36,011 nt of DNA from Dethiosulfovibrio salsuginis (lineage in GTDB: Bacteria > Synergistota > Synergistia > Synergistales > Dethiosulfovibrionaceae): contig NZ_FXBB01000025.1 in NCBI RefSeq assembly GCF_900177735.1, positions 1 through 36,011 of the forward strand, written 5' to 3'. Under the pieces are notes generated by a model. That model was not told the DNA's origin and did no database searches. It worked only from the letters and a program-made list of their open reading frames with translations. Both the position numbers and the translations under genes were made by a program. This document shows, piece after piece, positions 14,669-21,376 of the stretch. How positions within the stretch are numbered: the stretch's first letter is position 1; every line of letters begins with the position of its first letter.

Positions 14669-15706
14669 TTGAGAAGATTTTTTTCAACCCTAGCGTCGTT
14701 GCTCGTCCTATCTCTGCTAATAGTCGGCCAGGCGATGGCCCTTACTATAGGGACGTTCAACGTCGAATACTTTAACGTCTCAGGTAAAAAAGCCTACTCC
14801 CCCGAGGACTGTTATCATCTGGCAAAAACCATACTGTCATCGAAAGCGGACGTCCTTGCCCTTCAGGAGATAGAGGGCGACGCCACTATGAGATACTTTC
14901 TGACAAAGTTTCTGCCTGGCTGGTGGTCCGCCAAGGGCAACGACACAGGAGGCAGACAGGACCTGTACTTCCTGTGGAACTCGGACACCGTAGAGCTCAT
15001 AGACGGACCCTACATCTACGGAGCCAACGCGTCTTTTCGGTTCGAGGGCAAGAGCTACAAGCTGAACGACAGGCCCCATCTGGTGGCCACATTTCTGGAC
15101 AAGGAAAGAGATCGCCGATTCACCATGGTCAACGTACACCTCAAGAGCCAGAGCACCAGGGGCAAGGGAGACTCGGACAAGGCAGAGAGGTACAACGACG
15201 CCAAGAGACAGGCTCAGATTGAGAGTGTAAACAAGATAGTTTCCTCTCTCAAGGGGCCTGTTTTCATACTAGGGGACTTCAACACCGACGACCCGAGAGG
15301 CACGTCTTTCCCCCTGCTGAGGCTACCTGACGGCCAGTACAGCTACGACAACAAAAAGAGCAACCTGGACTACATAGGCTACGCAGGGATAGAGATGGAC
15401 GAAAAGTGGGCTATATACGAGATAGAGACCGCCATTCCAGCGAGATCCACAAAAAAAGCGGAACATCCCGACCACGATATGGTGGCCCTGGCTCTAGACG
15501 GTAGCGTCCCCAAAGTGGCGGTAAAATCGGCTAAGGCCGAGTCGAAAGAGGCCCCCAAGAATATCACCGTGTTCGTCACCAAAACCGGAAAGAGCTATCA
15601 TTCCGACGGATGTTCGTCCCTGAGCAAGAGCAAGATAGCCCTCTCCCTGGAGGAAGCCAAGGCCAAGGGATACACCCCCTGCAGCAAGTGCAAACCACCG
15701 AGATAG
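14669..15706 (+). CDS. Exported endonuclease/exonuclease/phosphatase-family protein with C-terminal Cys/His module
   Basis: 345 residues. A signal peptide (Met-Arg-Arg, hydrophobic core, cleavage near Gly-Gln-Ala-Met-Ala at 24) precedes an EEP (DNase I-like) domain. Its motifs are GTFNVEYF, LQEIEGD (catalytic Glu), GDFNTD (Asp/Asn) and PDHDMV (Asp-His pair). After a Lys/Ala-rich linker the last 50 residues form a small module with the pattern Thr-Lys-Thr-Gly-Lys-x-Tyr-His, Cys, Leu, then Pro-Cys-x-x-Cys-Lys-Pro-Pro, seen at the ends of various secreted or DNA-handling proteins and probably metal-binding. The TTG at 14669 is chosen because AAGGAG lies 8 nt upstream and no ATG fits. A phosphodiesterase on nucleic acid or lipid head groups is possible; a secreted nuclease is my preference. 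Confidence 0.85.
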   Translation: MRRFFSTLASLLVLSLLIVGQAMALTIGTFNVEYFNVSGKKAYSPEDCYHLAKTILSSKADVLALQEIEGDATMRYFLTKFLPGWWSAKGNDTGGRQDLYFLWNSDTVELIDGPYIYGANASFRFEGKSYKLNDRPHLVATFLDKERDRRFTMVNVHLKSQSTRGKGDSDKAERYNDAKRQAQIESVNKIVSSLKGPVFILGDFNTDDPRGTSFPLLRLPDGQYSYDNKKSNLDYIGYAGIEMDEKWAIYEIETAIPARSTKKAEHPDHDMVALALDGSVPKVAVKSAKAESKEAPKNITVFVTKTGKSYHSDGCSSLSKSKIALSLEEAKAKGYTPCSKCKPPR

Positions 15707-15728
15707 GCCCGGGAATAAAACCAGCTTT

Positions 15729-16625
15729 TTACGCATGGGACAGTATCGGTAGCATTAGTCTGTGGTCGTCAAAGACGCTTTTCTCTCCATCTGTCAGGAC
15801 AAAAAGGGTTTCGTTCTCCTGTGAATAGGTATTACAGCTGTATCCGTCGGTATCCAAAGGGGTGAAGCCCAGGACCATCTGGTTTGTGTCCCTCTTTGCC
15901 ATGACTGAGATAACCTCGTCGATAGATAGTTCCCCAGGACAGAAAACGTCGTTAAGGTACAGCGTTCTGTCGTCGTAACGGGCGAAGACAGCGGCGTCCA
16001 TGCCCTCGACGTAGTAGAAGTCGTCCTTCATAAAGGACGTGGCGTAGAACATGACGAGACCGGTATTTCTCAGGGCTGTGAGGTTGGAGAAAGGACGGGT
16101 GCTCTCGGAGAGGCGAAGCAGGAGAGCCCTGTTTTGGGGGTCCTCCATTTCGAGGTACCGTGGAGTTCCGTCCCCTCCTGCGATCGCTTTTGCGTATTGA
16201 TACTCGGTTTTTTTAGCAAAACCAAATTTAGGGTAAAAATCCACGACGGTATCGTTGGCGAATAGGTAGATCATTTCGCTTTTACCCTTCCACTCGGAAA
16301 TGACCCTCTCAGGGAGATATCTGCTGAGACCTCTGCCTCGGTACGCCCTGTCGGTCATAACGATGCCTATCTGAATGTACCGCTTCACCTCTCCACAGGA
16401 GAAAAAGTCCAGGATGTTCACCGACACGTTGGCGACCACCTTGCCCCCGTCCATGAGAGCATAGGGGACGTAACGATCATTCCAGTAACCACTCAGGTAG
16501 TAATCCTCAAAATCGAAGTCAAAGACGTCCCTCGCCAGGGAGTTAAAGCCACACCGTAGCTCCCGGTCTTCTTTGAAGTTCCAGACAAAATCGTAGTATC
16601 TATCGCCGATATAAACCTTGTCCAT
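15729..16625 (-). CDS. GNAT family N-acetyltransferase
   Basis: 298 residues from the ATG at 16625, which has AAAGGTG 6 nt upstream; an in-frame GTG at 16634 is poorly placed. The N-terminal half carries the GNAT acetyl-CoA-binding motif: a beta strand Ile-Gln-Ile-Gly-Ile-Val-Met followed by Tyr-Arg-Gly-Arg-Gly-Leu-Ser-Arg-Tyr-Leu (about residues 88-108). A Phe-Tyr-Pro-Lys-Phe-Gly-Phe segment follows, the usual end of the GNAT core. The C-terminal 140 residues are a second domain I cannot name. It lies 11 nt after another GNAT gene, so the two form an operon. It converges on the EEP gene with a 22-bp gap in which I see no clear terminator. Substrate unknown. Confidence 0.85.
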   Translation of the reverse strand: MDKVYIGDRYYDFVWNFKEDRELRCGFNSLARDVFDFDFEDYYLSGYWNDRYVPYALMDGGKVVANVSVNILDFFSCGEVKRYIQIGIVMTDRAYRGRGLSRYLPERVISEWKGKSEMIYLFANDTVVDFYPKFGFAKKTEYQYAKAIAGGDGTPRYLEMEDPQNRALLLRLSESTRPFSNLTALRNTGLVMFYATSFMKDDFYYVEGMDAAVFARYDDRTLYLNDVFCPGELSIDEVISVMAKRDTNQMVLGFTPLDTDGYSCNTYSQENETLFVLTDGEKSVFDDHRLMLPILSHA

Positions 16626-16636
16626 AGGCCTCACCT

Positions 16637-17179
16637 TTAGGACAGCAAAAAGCCAAGACCGTAGTAGGAGTTACCGTTGAAGTCAAATTCGTCTATGATA
16701 TCCAGCTTTACCTTTCGTAGGTGAGCCTCAAGGGATCTACCGTTGATCCTGTTGATGAAGGTCGTTCCGACCTTGAAATAAGACATATGGTCCCTCATGC
16801 GGTTAAAGAGCAGGGGAAAAGCCTGGCTGCCTCTTTTTTCCGAGGCAATACAGATAGGGCCGTACTGAAAGGAGTTACCGTAGGTGATGGTCTCCCCTCT
16901 ATACTCAAGGCCTGAAAATCTCTCTATCATGTAGTCGAACATAGGACGGCCTTTGAAGTAATCCCAACCGGCGGCCATGGTGTAGCCGATGAGGTCAGAA
17001 CCGTCCTCCAGGACGAACAAGCCTTTTATTCCTATCAGGTCGATAAGCTGCTGGTCGGTGAAGGGAGTCGTGACAAAACCGTCGCTCATCCTATCTGGAG
17101 TCAGGTTAGACACCAGTTTTTTCTCCTGAAGGGCTAACACCTCGCCTATGTCTCCGGCGATTCCTAATCTAGCTTCCAT
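16637..17179 (-). CDS. GNAT-like N-acetyltransferase
   Basis: 180 residues from the ATG at 17179, which has GAAGGAG about 7 nt upstream. An in-frame ATG at 17236 sits inside a terminator hairpin and is rejected. The fold is GNAT-like: Leu-Phe-Val-Leu-Glu-Asp-Gly-Ser-Asp-Leu-Ile-Gly-Tyr-Thr strand pair, then Tyr-Gly-Pro-Ile-Cys-Ile-Ala-x-x-x-Arg-Gly in place of the acetyl-CoA loop. The loop is less canonical than in the downstream partner, and a C-terminal Asn-Gly-Asn-Ser-Tyr-Tyr-Gly-Leu-Gly-Phe segment ends the domain. First gene of the two-GNAT operon. Its substrate is not evident. Confidence 0.75.
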   Translation of the reverse strand: MEARLGIAGDIGEVLALQEKKLVSNLTPDRMSDGFVTTPFTDQQLIDLIGIKGLFVLEDGSDLIGYTMAAGWDYFKGRPMFDYMIERFSGLEYRGETITYGNSFQYGPICIASEKRGSQAFPLLFNRMRDHMSYFKVGTTFINRINGRSLEAHLRKVKLDIIDEFDFNGNSYYGLGFLLS

Positions 17180-17198
17180 ATGAATCACTCCTTCTAAA

Positions 17199-17244
17199 AT
17201 AAGGCCATGGGCCAGGAGAAAGCCTCCCGGTTCCATGGCCTTAT
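17199..17244 (-). terminator. Terminator hairpin after the gldA remnant
   Basis: Perfect 12-bp arms (ataaggccatgg at 17199-17210 and its complement at 17233-17244), followed on the minus strand by a TTATTTTAG-type tract. It lies 30 bp past the gldA stop and 20 bp before the GNAT start, so the GNAT genes need either read-through or a promoter I could not identify. Confidence 0.65.
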
Positions 17245-17274
17245 ATCGCTCCGGCGTCTAAGCTGGGGGAGCTA

Positions 17275-18050
17275 TCAGAGCCACTCCCTGCCTAGGGCGT
17301 CGGCGGCCATCATGGCGTCGGCGACGTCCTCCGCTGTGACCTTCCATGGCAGGTTATGGATGGTCTCCCCCGGGGCCGTGGCCATAGTCGCCGCTGCCAT
17401 TATCTTGTCCCTGGAGGGCTCCTTCAGGCCCAACTGAGCGAAGGTGATCGGGAGGCCCACGGAGACGCAGAAATCCAGGACCTCCTCAAGCACCTCCCTG
17501 GGGGAATCCTGCAACACAAGCTGGGTGAGGGTTCCGAAGGACACCTTCTCGCCGTGGTACATGTGGTGCATCTCCTCTATGGCGGTCATGCCGTTGTGGA
17601 TCGAGTGGGCCGCTGCGAGACCGCCGCTCTCGAAGCCTATGCCGGACAGCAGGGTGTTGGCCTCCACGATCCTCTCCAGCGCTGGGGTAACGGCGTCGGC
17701 GTCGCAGGCGATTTTGGCCTCGTAACCGTACTCTATTAGCTGGTCGTAGCAAAGCCTAGCCAGGGCCAGAGCCGCCTCGGTGGCGACCCCTCCTGGCATG
17801 TTGGCCGACTTAGTCCTGGAACAGGCCTCGGCCTCGAACCAAGTGGCAAGGGCGTCCCCCATGCCGGAGACCAAAAGCCTAGTAGGGGCCTTCGCCACTA
17901 TGGCGGTGTCCACTATGACCATGTTGGGACTGGGGGGGAACTGATAGCTCTCGAACATCCCTTCCTCGGTGTAGATGACCGAGAGGGCGCTACATGGGGC
18001 GTCGGTGGCCGCTATGGTGGGGACCACAACCACAGGGACAGATAGCTGTG
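17275..18050 (-). pseudogene. gldA: Glycerol dehydrogenase, 3' fragment
   Basis: Encodes the C-terminal two thirds of an iron-containing-alcohol-dehydrogenase-type glycerol dehydrogenase. It begins around [10 protein letters not shown], continues through [12 protein letters not shown] and ends at Gly-Arg-Glu-Trp-Leu. Metal-ligand positions persist: the Asp in [10 protein letters not shown] and the His residues in AAAHSIHNG and MYHGEKV. The frame is intact, but the region before Val-Pro-Val is replaced by the right end of a tnpB-type element. An open frame runs on into that element as far as 18150, so a fusion polypeptide could be read, but it would lack the NAD-binding N-terminus. The matching 5' piece is at 18896-19100; about 38 codons between the pieces, including the glycine-rich NAD loop, are missing. 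Confidence 0.88.
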
Positions 18051-18152
18051 AACTACCCCCACTTATAGAAGTGGGGGCTTCCTGGTCAATATCTCTAACG
18101 AGACAAGTTTCCCCAGGCTCGAAAGTTCGTCCCGACCTCGTGAGTACCAAAG
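18050..18152 (-). ncRNA. Right end of an IS200/IS605-type element with probable omega-RNA scaffold
   Basis: Immediately 3' of the tnpB relic, ending in a perfect hairpin (ccccc-actt at 18056-18064 and its complement at 18069-18077, 4-nt loop). This hairpin followed by TAGTTCAC on the minus strand is the typical subterminal right-end structure of IS200/IS605 and tnpB-only elements. In such elements the tnpB 3' end and right end are transcribed as a guide RNA whose variable part is the flanking host DNA, here the gldA sequence just below 18050. Expression is not known, and the partner protein is broken. Confidence 0.5.
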
Positions 18153-18575
18153 CTACACTGCCGTGCTAATTTCGGTGGGCAGAGCTAGTTTCAGTAGGTT
18201 TTGTGCCGCATTTACGTCCCTGTCGTGGCGAACGCCGCAGCTTGGACACACCCACTCCCTTAGGGCTAAATCCTTTACCAGTGGGTTTTTGTAGCCACAT
18301 TCAGAGCACAGTTGGGAGCTGGCATAATTTGCCCCAGCTATTATCAGACTCCATGAAACCTCCGATATGGCTTTAGCGAGACAATGGTTTTTCAACATGT
18401 TTTTTGACCCTAAGGTCCTCGATCACTATGGCTTGGTTTTCGCGAATGATCTCGGTGCTGACCTTGTGCAAAAAGTCACGTCTCTGGTCCGCTATCTTAC
18501 CGTGCAGTTTGGCGACCTTTAGCCTTGCCTTCTGCCTGTTGCAGCTGCCTTTAGCCTTACGAGACAGGTCCTTCT
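18153..18575 (-). pseudogene. tnpB (RNA-guided endonuclease, IS200/IS605-type) relic
   Basis: C-terminal part of TnpB in two frames. The upstream frame reads Gln-Lys-Asp-Leu-Ser-Arg-Lys through Ile-Val-Ile-Glu-Asp-Leu-Arg-Val-Lys (the RuvC-II Glu). At a run of six A (18400-18405) it shifts by one base; with five A the frame would continue [12 protein letters not shown] as in intact TnpB. The second frame keeps the zinc ribbon CSEC/CPSC and the RuvC-III Asp in [10 protein letters not shown], but the stretch between the Ser-Trp and Ser-Ser-Gln-Leu-Cys segments is about 13 residues shorter than usual. The N-terminus and RuvC-I are gone, cut by the palindromic element at 18576. Certainly non-functional. 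Confidence 0.88.
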
Positions 18576-18824
18576 GGGAACCTCTAAAAACTCACCTTTG
18601 AGTCCCCTCGGAGAGATCGTTCCGCCTACGCCCTGTTTCGCCCAATCGTATACTCGACCTGCCTGTTCCGTACGAACCGCCTCGGAGGGCACGTCCTGTG
18701 CCCCCTCGGCTTGGGGCGACGTCCTGTCGCCCCATTCGACTACACGACGGCATGTCGAGTATACGGGCTCAAATGGGCTCCGTCGGAACGATCTCTCCGA
18801 GGATTAGAGTTTTTAGAGGTGCCC
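18576..18824 (+). mobile_element. Palindromic MITE-like element, copy 1
   Basis: 249 bp bounded by near-perfect 18-bp terminal inverted repeats (18576-18593 and 18807-18824, one mismatch). Inside are a perfect 19-bp arm pair (18606-18624/18784-18802), a 17-bp arm pair with one mismatch (18647-18663/18749-18765), and two small apical hairpins (18687-18703 and 18713-18733), both with the loop GTCCT. It has no credible coding sequence. Positions 18600-18824 match 35679-35903 at 222 of 225 bases. It truncates the tnpB relic. I saw no clear target duplication. The mobilising transposase is unknown. Confidence 0.8.
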
Positions 18825-18895
18825 TTAAGTAGTTTTTTAATATATACATACTGCCATTTCTTGAGACTTGTGTCAATATTTTTAACTACTGTTCC
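18825..18895. other. AT-rich remnant between the palindromic element and gldA 5' fragment
   Basis: About 70 bp, much more AT-rich than its surroundings, bounded by AGTAGTT (18828-18834) and AACTACT (18884-18890). On the minus strand it contains TTGACA (18871-18876). It is plausibly what remains of the left end and promoter region of the tnpB element. No gene is present. Confidence 0.4.
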
Positions 18896-19100
18896 TTGAC
18901 TCCCCGCCGAATGGCTCCTCCACGAAAGCCACAGAGTTGGCCTCGAAGCTGGCCTTCATGGACTCCCTGACCGATTCGAGCCCTCTTTTGCCCCCTATGA
19001 CAAGGGCGTTTTTGCCCAACAAAGCGACCTGAGCCCCCGAGTTTTCGCAGGCTCCCGCCCCTTGGACATATCTTCCTGGCGCTATGAGAATCTTCTGTAT
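18896..19100 (-). pseudogene. gldA: Glycerol dehydrogenase, 5' fragment with a decayed start codon
   Basis: The minus-strand frame reads Gln-Lys-Ile-Leu-Ile-Ala-Pro-Gly-Arg-Tyr-Val-Gln-Gly-Ala-Gly through Glu-Glu-Pro-Phe-Gly-Gly-Glu-Ser, which is the start of GldA (compare the Ser-Pro-Gly-Lys-Tyr-Ile-Gln-Gly-Ala and Pro-Phe-Gly-Gly-Glu blocks of the E. coli protein). A GGGAGGG ribosome site is present, but the initiator position is ATA (19098-19100) just after an in-frame TAA, so the ATG appears lost. About 68 codons survive before foreign DNA begins; the frame then stops after five more codons. It matches the 3' fragment at 17275-18050. Confidence 0.8.
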
Positions 19101-19202
19101 TTAGTTCCCTCCCTTTCAGACTATGGATACTATATCTATCATAGTTTACAGGAACACTGGGGTAACTGTCGATAGCTCACCGTCCAGCTATCCATATTTC
19201 TC

Positions 19203-19211
19203 TGGTAGAAT
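19203..19211 (+). promoter_or_regulatory. Possible extended -10 promoter for cobO-cbiA
   Basis: TGG followed by TAGAAT (19206-19211) fits an extended -10 element; no good -35 is found 17 bp upstream. The rest of 19101-19269 shows no gene and no convincing riboswitch. Confidence 0.35.
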
Positions 19212-19269
19212 AACCCCAACGAAAACAGGTCGATCCACGTTGAAACTCTAAGGGAAGGGGTTGTCCCAT

Positions 19270-19782
19270 ATGGAGCGAGGATACACGTCCTTGAACACCG
19301 GAAACGGTAAGGGGAAGACCACCGCCGCCGTAGGTCAGGCGGTCAGGGCTTTAGGGAGAGGTTTTTCCGTCTATATAGGCCAGTTTCTGAAGACCGAAAA
19401 ATCGGGAGAGATACTGGCCCTGGAGCGATCGGGCCTGCCGGTCGAGGTAGAGCTTTACGGAAGGGAAAGGGCCATAGGGAGCCCTATGACCGACGAGGAC
19501 AGAGAAGGGGCCGCCCGAGGCCTTAAAAAGCTAACCGCCGCAATGAAGGACCACGACATGGTGGTGGCGGACGAGATAATAGTCGCCTTATCCACCGGTC
19601 TGCTGTCCGTCTCGGAGGTAAAGGGCCTCATAGAGGGCAAGGGGAACAGCACGGAGCTTATCCTGACCGGCAGAGGTGCCACGGAGGAGATCATAGCGAT
19701 GGCAGACGTGGTCACGGAGATGGTCGAGGTCAAACACCACTACCGCTCGGGAGTCGCCGCCAGGGATGGAATCGAACGATGA
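19270..19782 (+). CDS. cobO: Corrinoid (cob(I)alamin) adenosyltransferase, CobO/BtuR type
   Basis: 170 residues from the ATG at 19270; GGGG ends 9 nt before it, while the in-frame TTG at 19261 touches that site. Transfers adenosyl from ATP to reduced corrinoid. The N-terminal glycine-rich P-loop TGNGKGKTTAA (about residues 10-20) has the CobA/CobO/BtuR form, with Phe-Leu-Lys-Thr-Glu-Lys-Ser-Gly-Glu next. Also seen are the VADEI Walker-B-like strand, LILTGRGA and the C-terminal Glu-Val-Lys-His-His-Tyr family end. It overlaps cbiA by 4 nt (ATGA). It lies upstream of the cobalamin riboswitch, so it is not under that switch. It can serve both de novo synthesis and salvage. Confidence 0.94.
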   Translation: MERGYTSLNTGNGKGKTTAAVGQAVRALGRGFSVYIGQFLKTEKSGEILALERSGLPVEVELYGRERAIGSPMTDEDREGAARGLKKLTAAMKDHDMVVADEIIVALSTGLLSVSEVKGLIEGKGNSTELILTGRGATEEIIAMADVVTEMVEVKHHYRSGVAARDGIER

Positions 19783-21158
19783 CCTTTCCCAGGATAATCG
19801 TGGCAGGAACCCACAGTGGCTCGGGAAAGACCACCGTGGTGATGGGAATAGCCTCGGCCCTGAGTAAAAGGGGGTTGAGAGTCCAGACCTTCAAGACCGG
19901 ACCGGACTACATCGACCCGGGCTACCACTCGGTGGCCTCAGGTCGGCCCTGTCGAAACCTGGACTCTATGCTCATAGACCAGGACCCACTGCTGGAGCTC
20001 TTCCACCGATCGTCGGAGGGGATGGACCTGTCCCTGGTGGAGGGGGTCATGGGGCTATTCGACGGAGCCACCGGCCTTGACGACCGAGGAAGTGCGGCCA
20101 GTCTGGCCAGAATATCAAGGACGCCGGTGGTGCTGGTGGTGGACGCAAGGTCCATGGCCAGAAGCGCCGCCGCGGTTGTCCACGGCTTCGCGTCCTTCGA
20201 CCGATCGGTGAACGTGGCAGGGGTGATACTGAACAGAATAGGCAGTCCCAGGCACTTCGACATGATAAAAGAGGCGATCCAGTCCTCCACGAAGGTAGCG
20301 GTGCTGGGATACATCCCGAGGGACGAATCTATCTCCCTGCCGGAAAGACACCTAGGGCTGGTCCCGGCCTGGGAGATGGATACGCCGGGGCTGGAGAGAC
20401 TCTCCAGCTTAGTCGAGGATAATATAGACCTGGACGAACTGCTAAAGATCGCCCTATCCTCCGAGGCCTACCCGGAACACCGTAGAGACCTATTCTCCGC
20501 CCAGAAGCTCAGGGGTAAGGTCAAGGTTGCTGTGGCGATGGACAGGGCCTTCCACTTTTACTATCAGGATAACCTGGATATCCTGTCCCATATGGGGGCG
20601 GAGATAGTTCCCTTCAGCCCTCTGGAGGATTCCAGCCTCCCTGAGGCCTCGGCGATCTATATAGGGGGAGGCTTTCCTGAGCTGACCGCTGAGGAGCTGG
20701 AGTCCAACCACACCATGAGGGAGGACATCCTGAAGAAGGCCCAGCTCGGCATGCCTATCTTCGCCGAGTGCGGCGGCCTCATGTACCTGGTGGACAGGAT
20801 AGAGACCCCCGACGGAGTGGACAGATCAATGGTGGGGATATTCTCCGGCAAGGTCTCAATGGGAAAAAGGCTCCGGGCCCTGGGATACTGCCATGGGGAG
20901 ACCCTGAGGAACACCTTGTTCGGCCCCAAGGGCAGAGCTATAAAAGGCCACGTGTTTCACTGGTCCTCCTACGAGGGACCGGAGGATACCTCCTGGGCCC
21001 TGAGGCTGACCAAGGGCGATACCAACACTATGGAGGGCCTGGCCTACAAAAACGTCCTGGCCAGCTACCTCCACGTACACTTCGCCAGCGACCTGTCCAT
21101 CGCCGAATCCTTCATATCCTCAGCCCTGGAGTGGCAAAAAAAGGCCAACAGGGTTTGA
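19779..21158 (+). CDS. cbiA: Cobyrinate a,c-diamide synthase, CbiA
   Basis: ATP- and glutamine-dependent amidation of the a and c side chains of cobyrinate. 459 residues, normal length. N-terminal P-loop AGTHSGSGKTT (residues 9-19), the KTGPDYIDPGYH motif shared by CbiA/CobB and BioD-like synthetases, then a class I glutaminase-like C-terminal domain with nucleophile Cys331 in FAECGGLMYL and a late His in a His-Val-His-Phe segment. The ATG overlaps cobO by 4 nt. The stop codon TGA is part of the TTGACA -35 box that drives the riboswitch transcript. CobB of the aerobic pathway is the alternative name; the surrounding cbi set supports CbiA. Confidence 0.95.
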   Translation: MTFPRIIVAGTHSGSGKTTVVMGIASALSKRGLRVQTFKTGPDYIDPGYHSVASGRPCRNLDSMLIDQDPLLELFHRSSEGMDLSLVEGVMGLFDGATGLDDRGSAASLARISRTPVVLVVDARSMARSAAAVVHGFASFDRSVNVAGVILNRIGSPRHFDMIKEAIQSSTKVAVLGYIPRDESISLPERHLGLVPAWEMDTPGLERLSSLVEDNIDLDELLKIALSSEAYPEHRRDLFSAQKLRGKVKVAVAMDRAFHFYYQDNLDILSHMGAEIVPFSPLEDSSLPEASAIYIGGGFPELTAEELESNHTMREDILKKAQLGMPIFAECGGLMYLVDRIETPDGVDRSMVGIFSGKVSMGKRLRALGYCHGETLRNTLFGPKGRAIKGHVFHWSSYEGPEDTSWALRLTKGDTNTMEGLAYKNVLASYLHVHFASDLSIAESFISSALEWQKKANRV

Positions 21159-21182
21159 CAAATGGCCGGAAGGCCCTATCAT
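21155..21182 (+). promoter_or_regulatory. Promoter of the riboswitch-controlled cbi-hem-tonB operon
   Basis: -35 TTGACA (21155-21160) overlaps the cbiA stop codon; -10 TATCAT (21177-21182) follows a 16-bp spacer. Predicted start near 21189 places the cobalamin riboswitch at the 5' end of the transcript. Confidence 0.65.
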
Positions 21183-21189
21183 TTTCCGA

Positions 21190-21329
21190 TGTACCTAAGA
21201 CACGAAAAGCCTCGATTCTCTCGGAAGACCGGTGCAATTCCGGCGCGGACCCGCCACTGTGAACTCCATCCTGGAGTGAGCCAGATCTGGGGAAACGAGG
21301 CTGATTAAAGACCTGCGAGGTTCAGGCGT
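21190..21329 (+). ncRNA. Cobalamin (AdoCbl-type) riboswitch
   Basis: The leader holds the diagnostic core: a ccggtgcaattccggcgcgg stretch (21229-21248), the B12-box GCCACTG (21253-21259) and a GCCAGAT segment (21279-21285), closed by cctcg/cgagg pairing between about 21212 and 21298. A terminator follows directly. It lies between cbiA and cbiC and should shut off cbiC onward when the corrinoid ligand is abundant. Boundaries are approximate. Confidence 0.93.
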
Positions 21330-21334
21330 CTGGA

Positions 21335-21361
21335 GGCGGACCTTGAGGGTCCGCCTTTTTA
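21335..21361 (+). terminator. Riboswitch expression-platform terminator
   Basis: Arms ggcggacc (21335-21342) and ggtccgcc (21348-21355) with a 5-nt loop, followed by TTTTTATTT. It ends just before the cbiC Shine-Dalgarno. It is best explained as the conditional terminator formed when the riboswitch binds its ligand. Confidence 0.88.
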
Positions 21362-21376
21362 TTTAGGAGGTATGAA

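Noticed and set aside
17180-17236. Longer start for the second GNAT gene at 17236
   Set aside because: The extension reads through one arm and the loop of a 12-bp terminator hairpin; the ATG at 17179 has GAAGGAG at the right distance.
18051-18080. Right-end hairpin as an ordinary gldA terminator
   Set aside because: It interrupts the gldA reading frame and has the sequence and position of an IS200/IS605-type right end next to tnpB.
18576-18824. CRISPR-like or tRNA-like structure
   Set aside because: Only one unit is present per locus, with no spacers; the clover-like arms do not match tRNA lengths or conserved tRNA bases.
19101-19269. Second cobalamin riboswitch ahead of cobO
   Set aside because: No GCCACTG B12 box or terminator/antiterminator pair is found between the gldA start and cobO.
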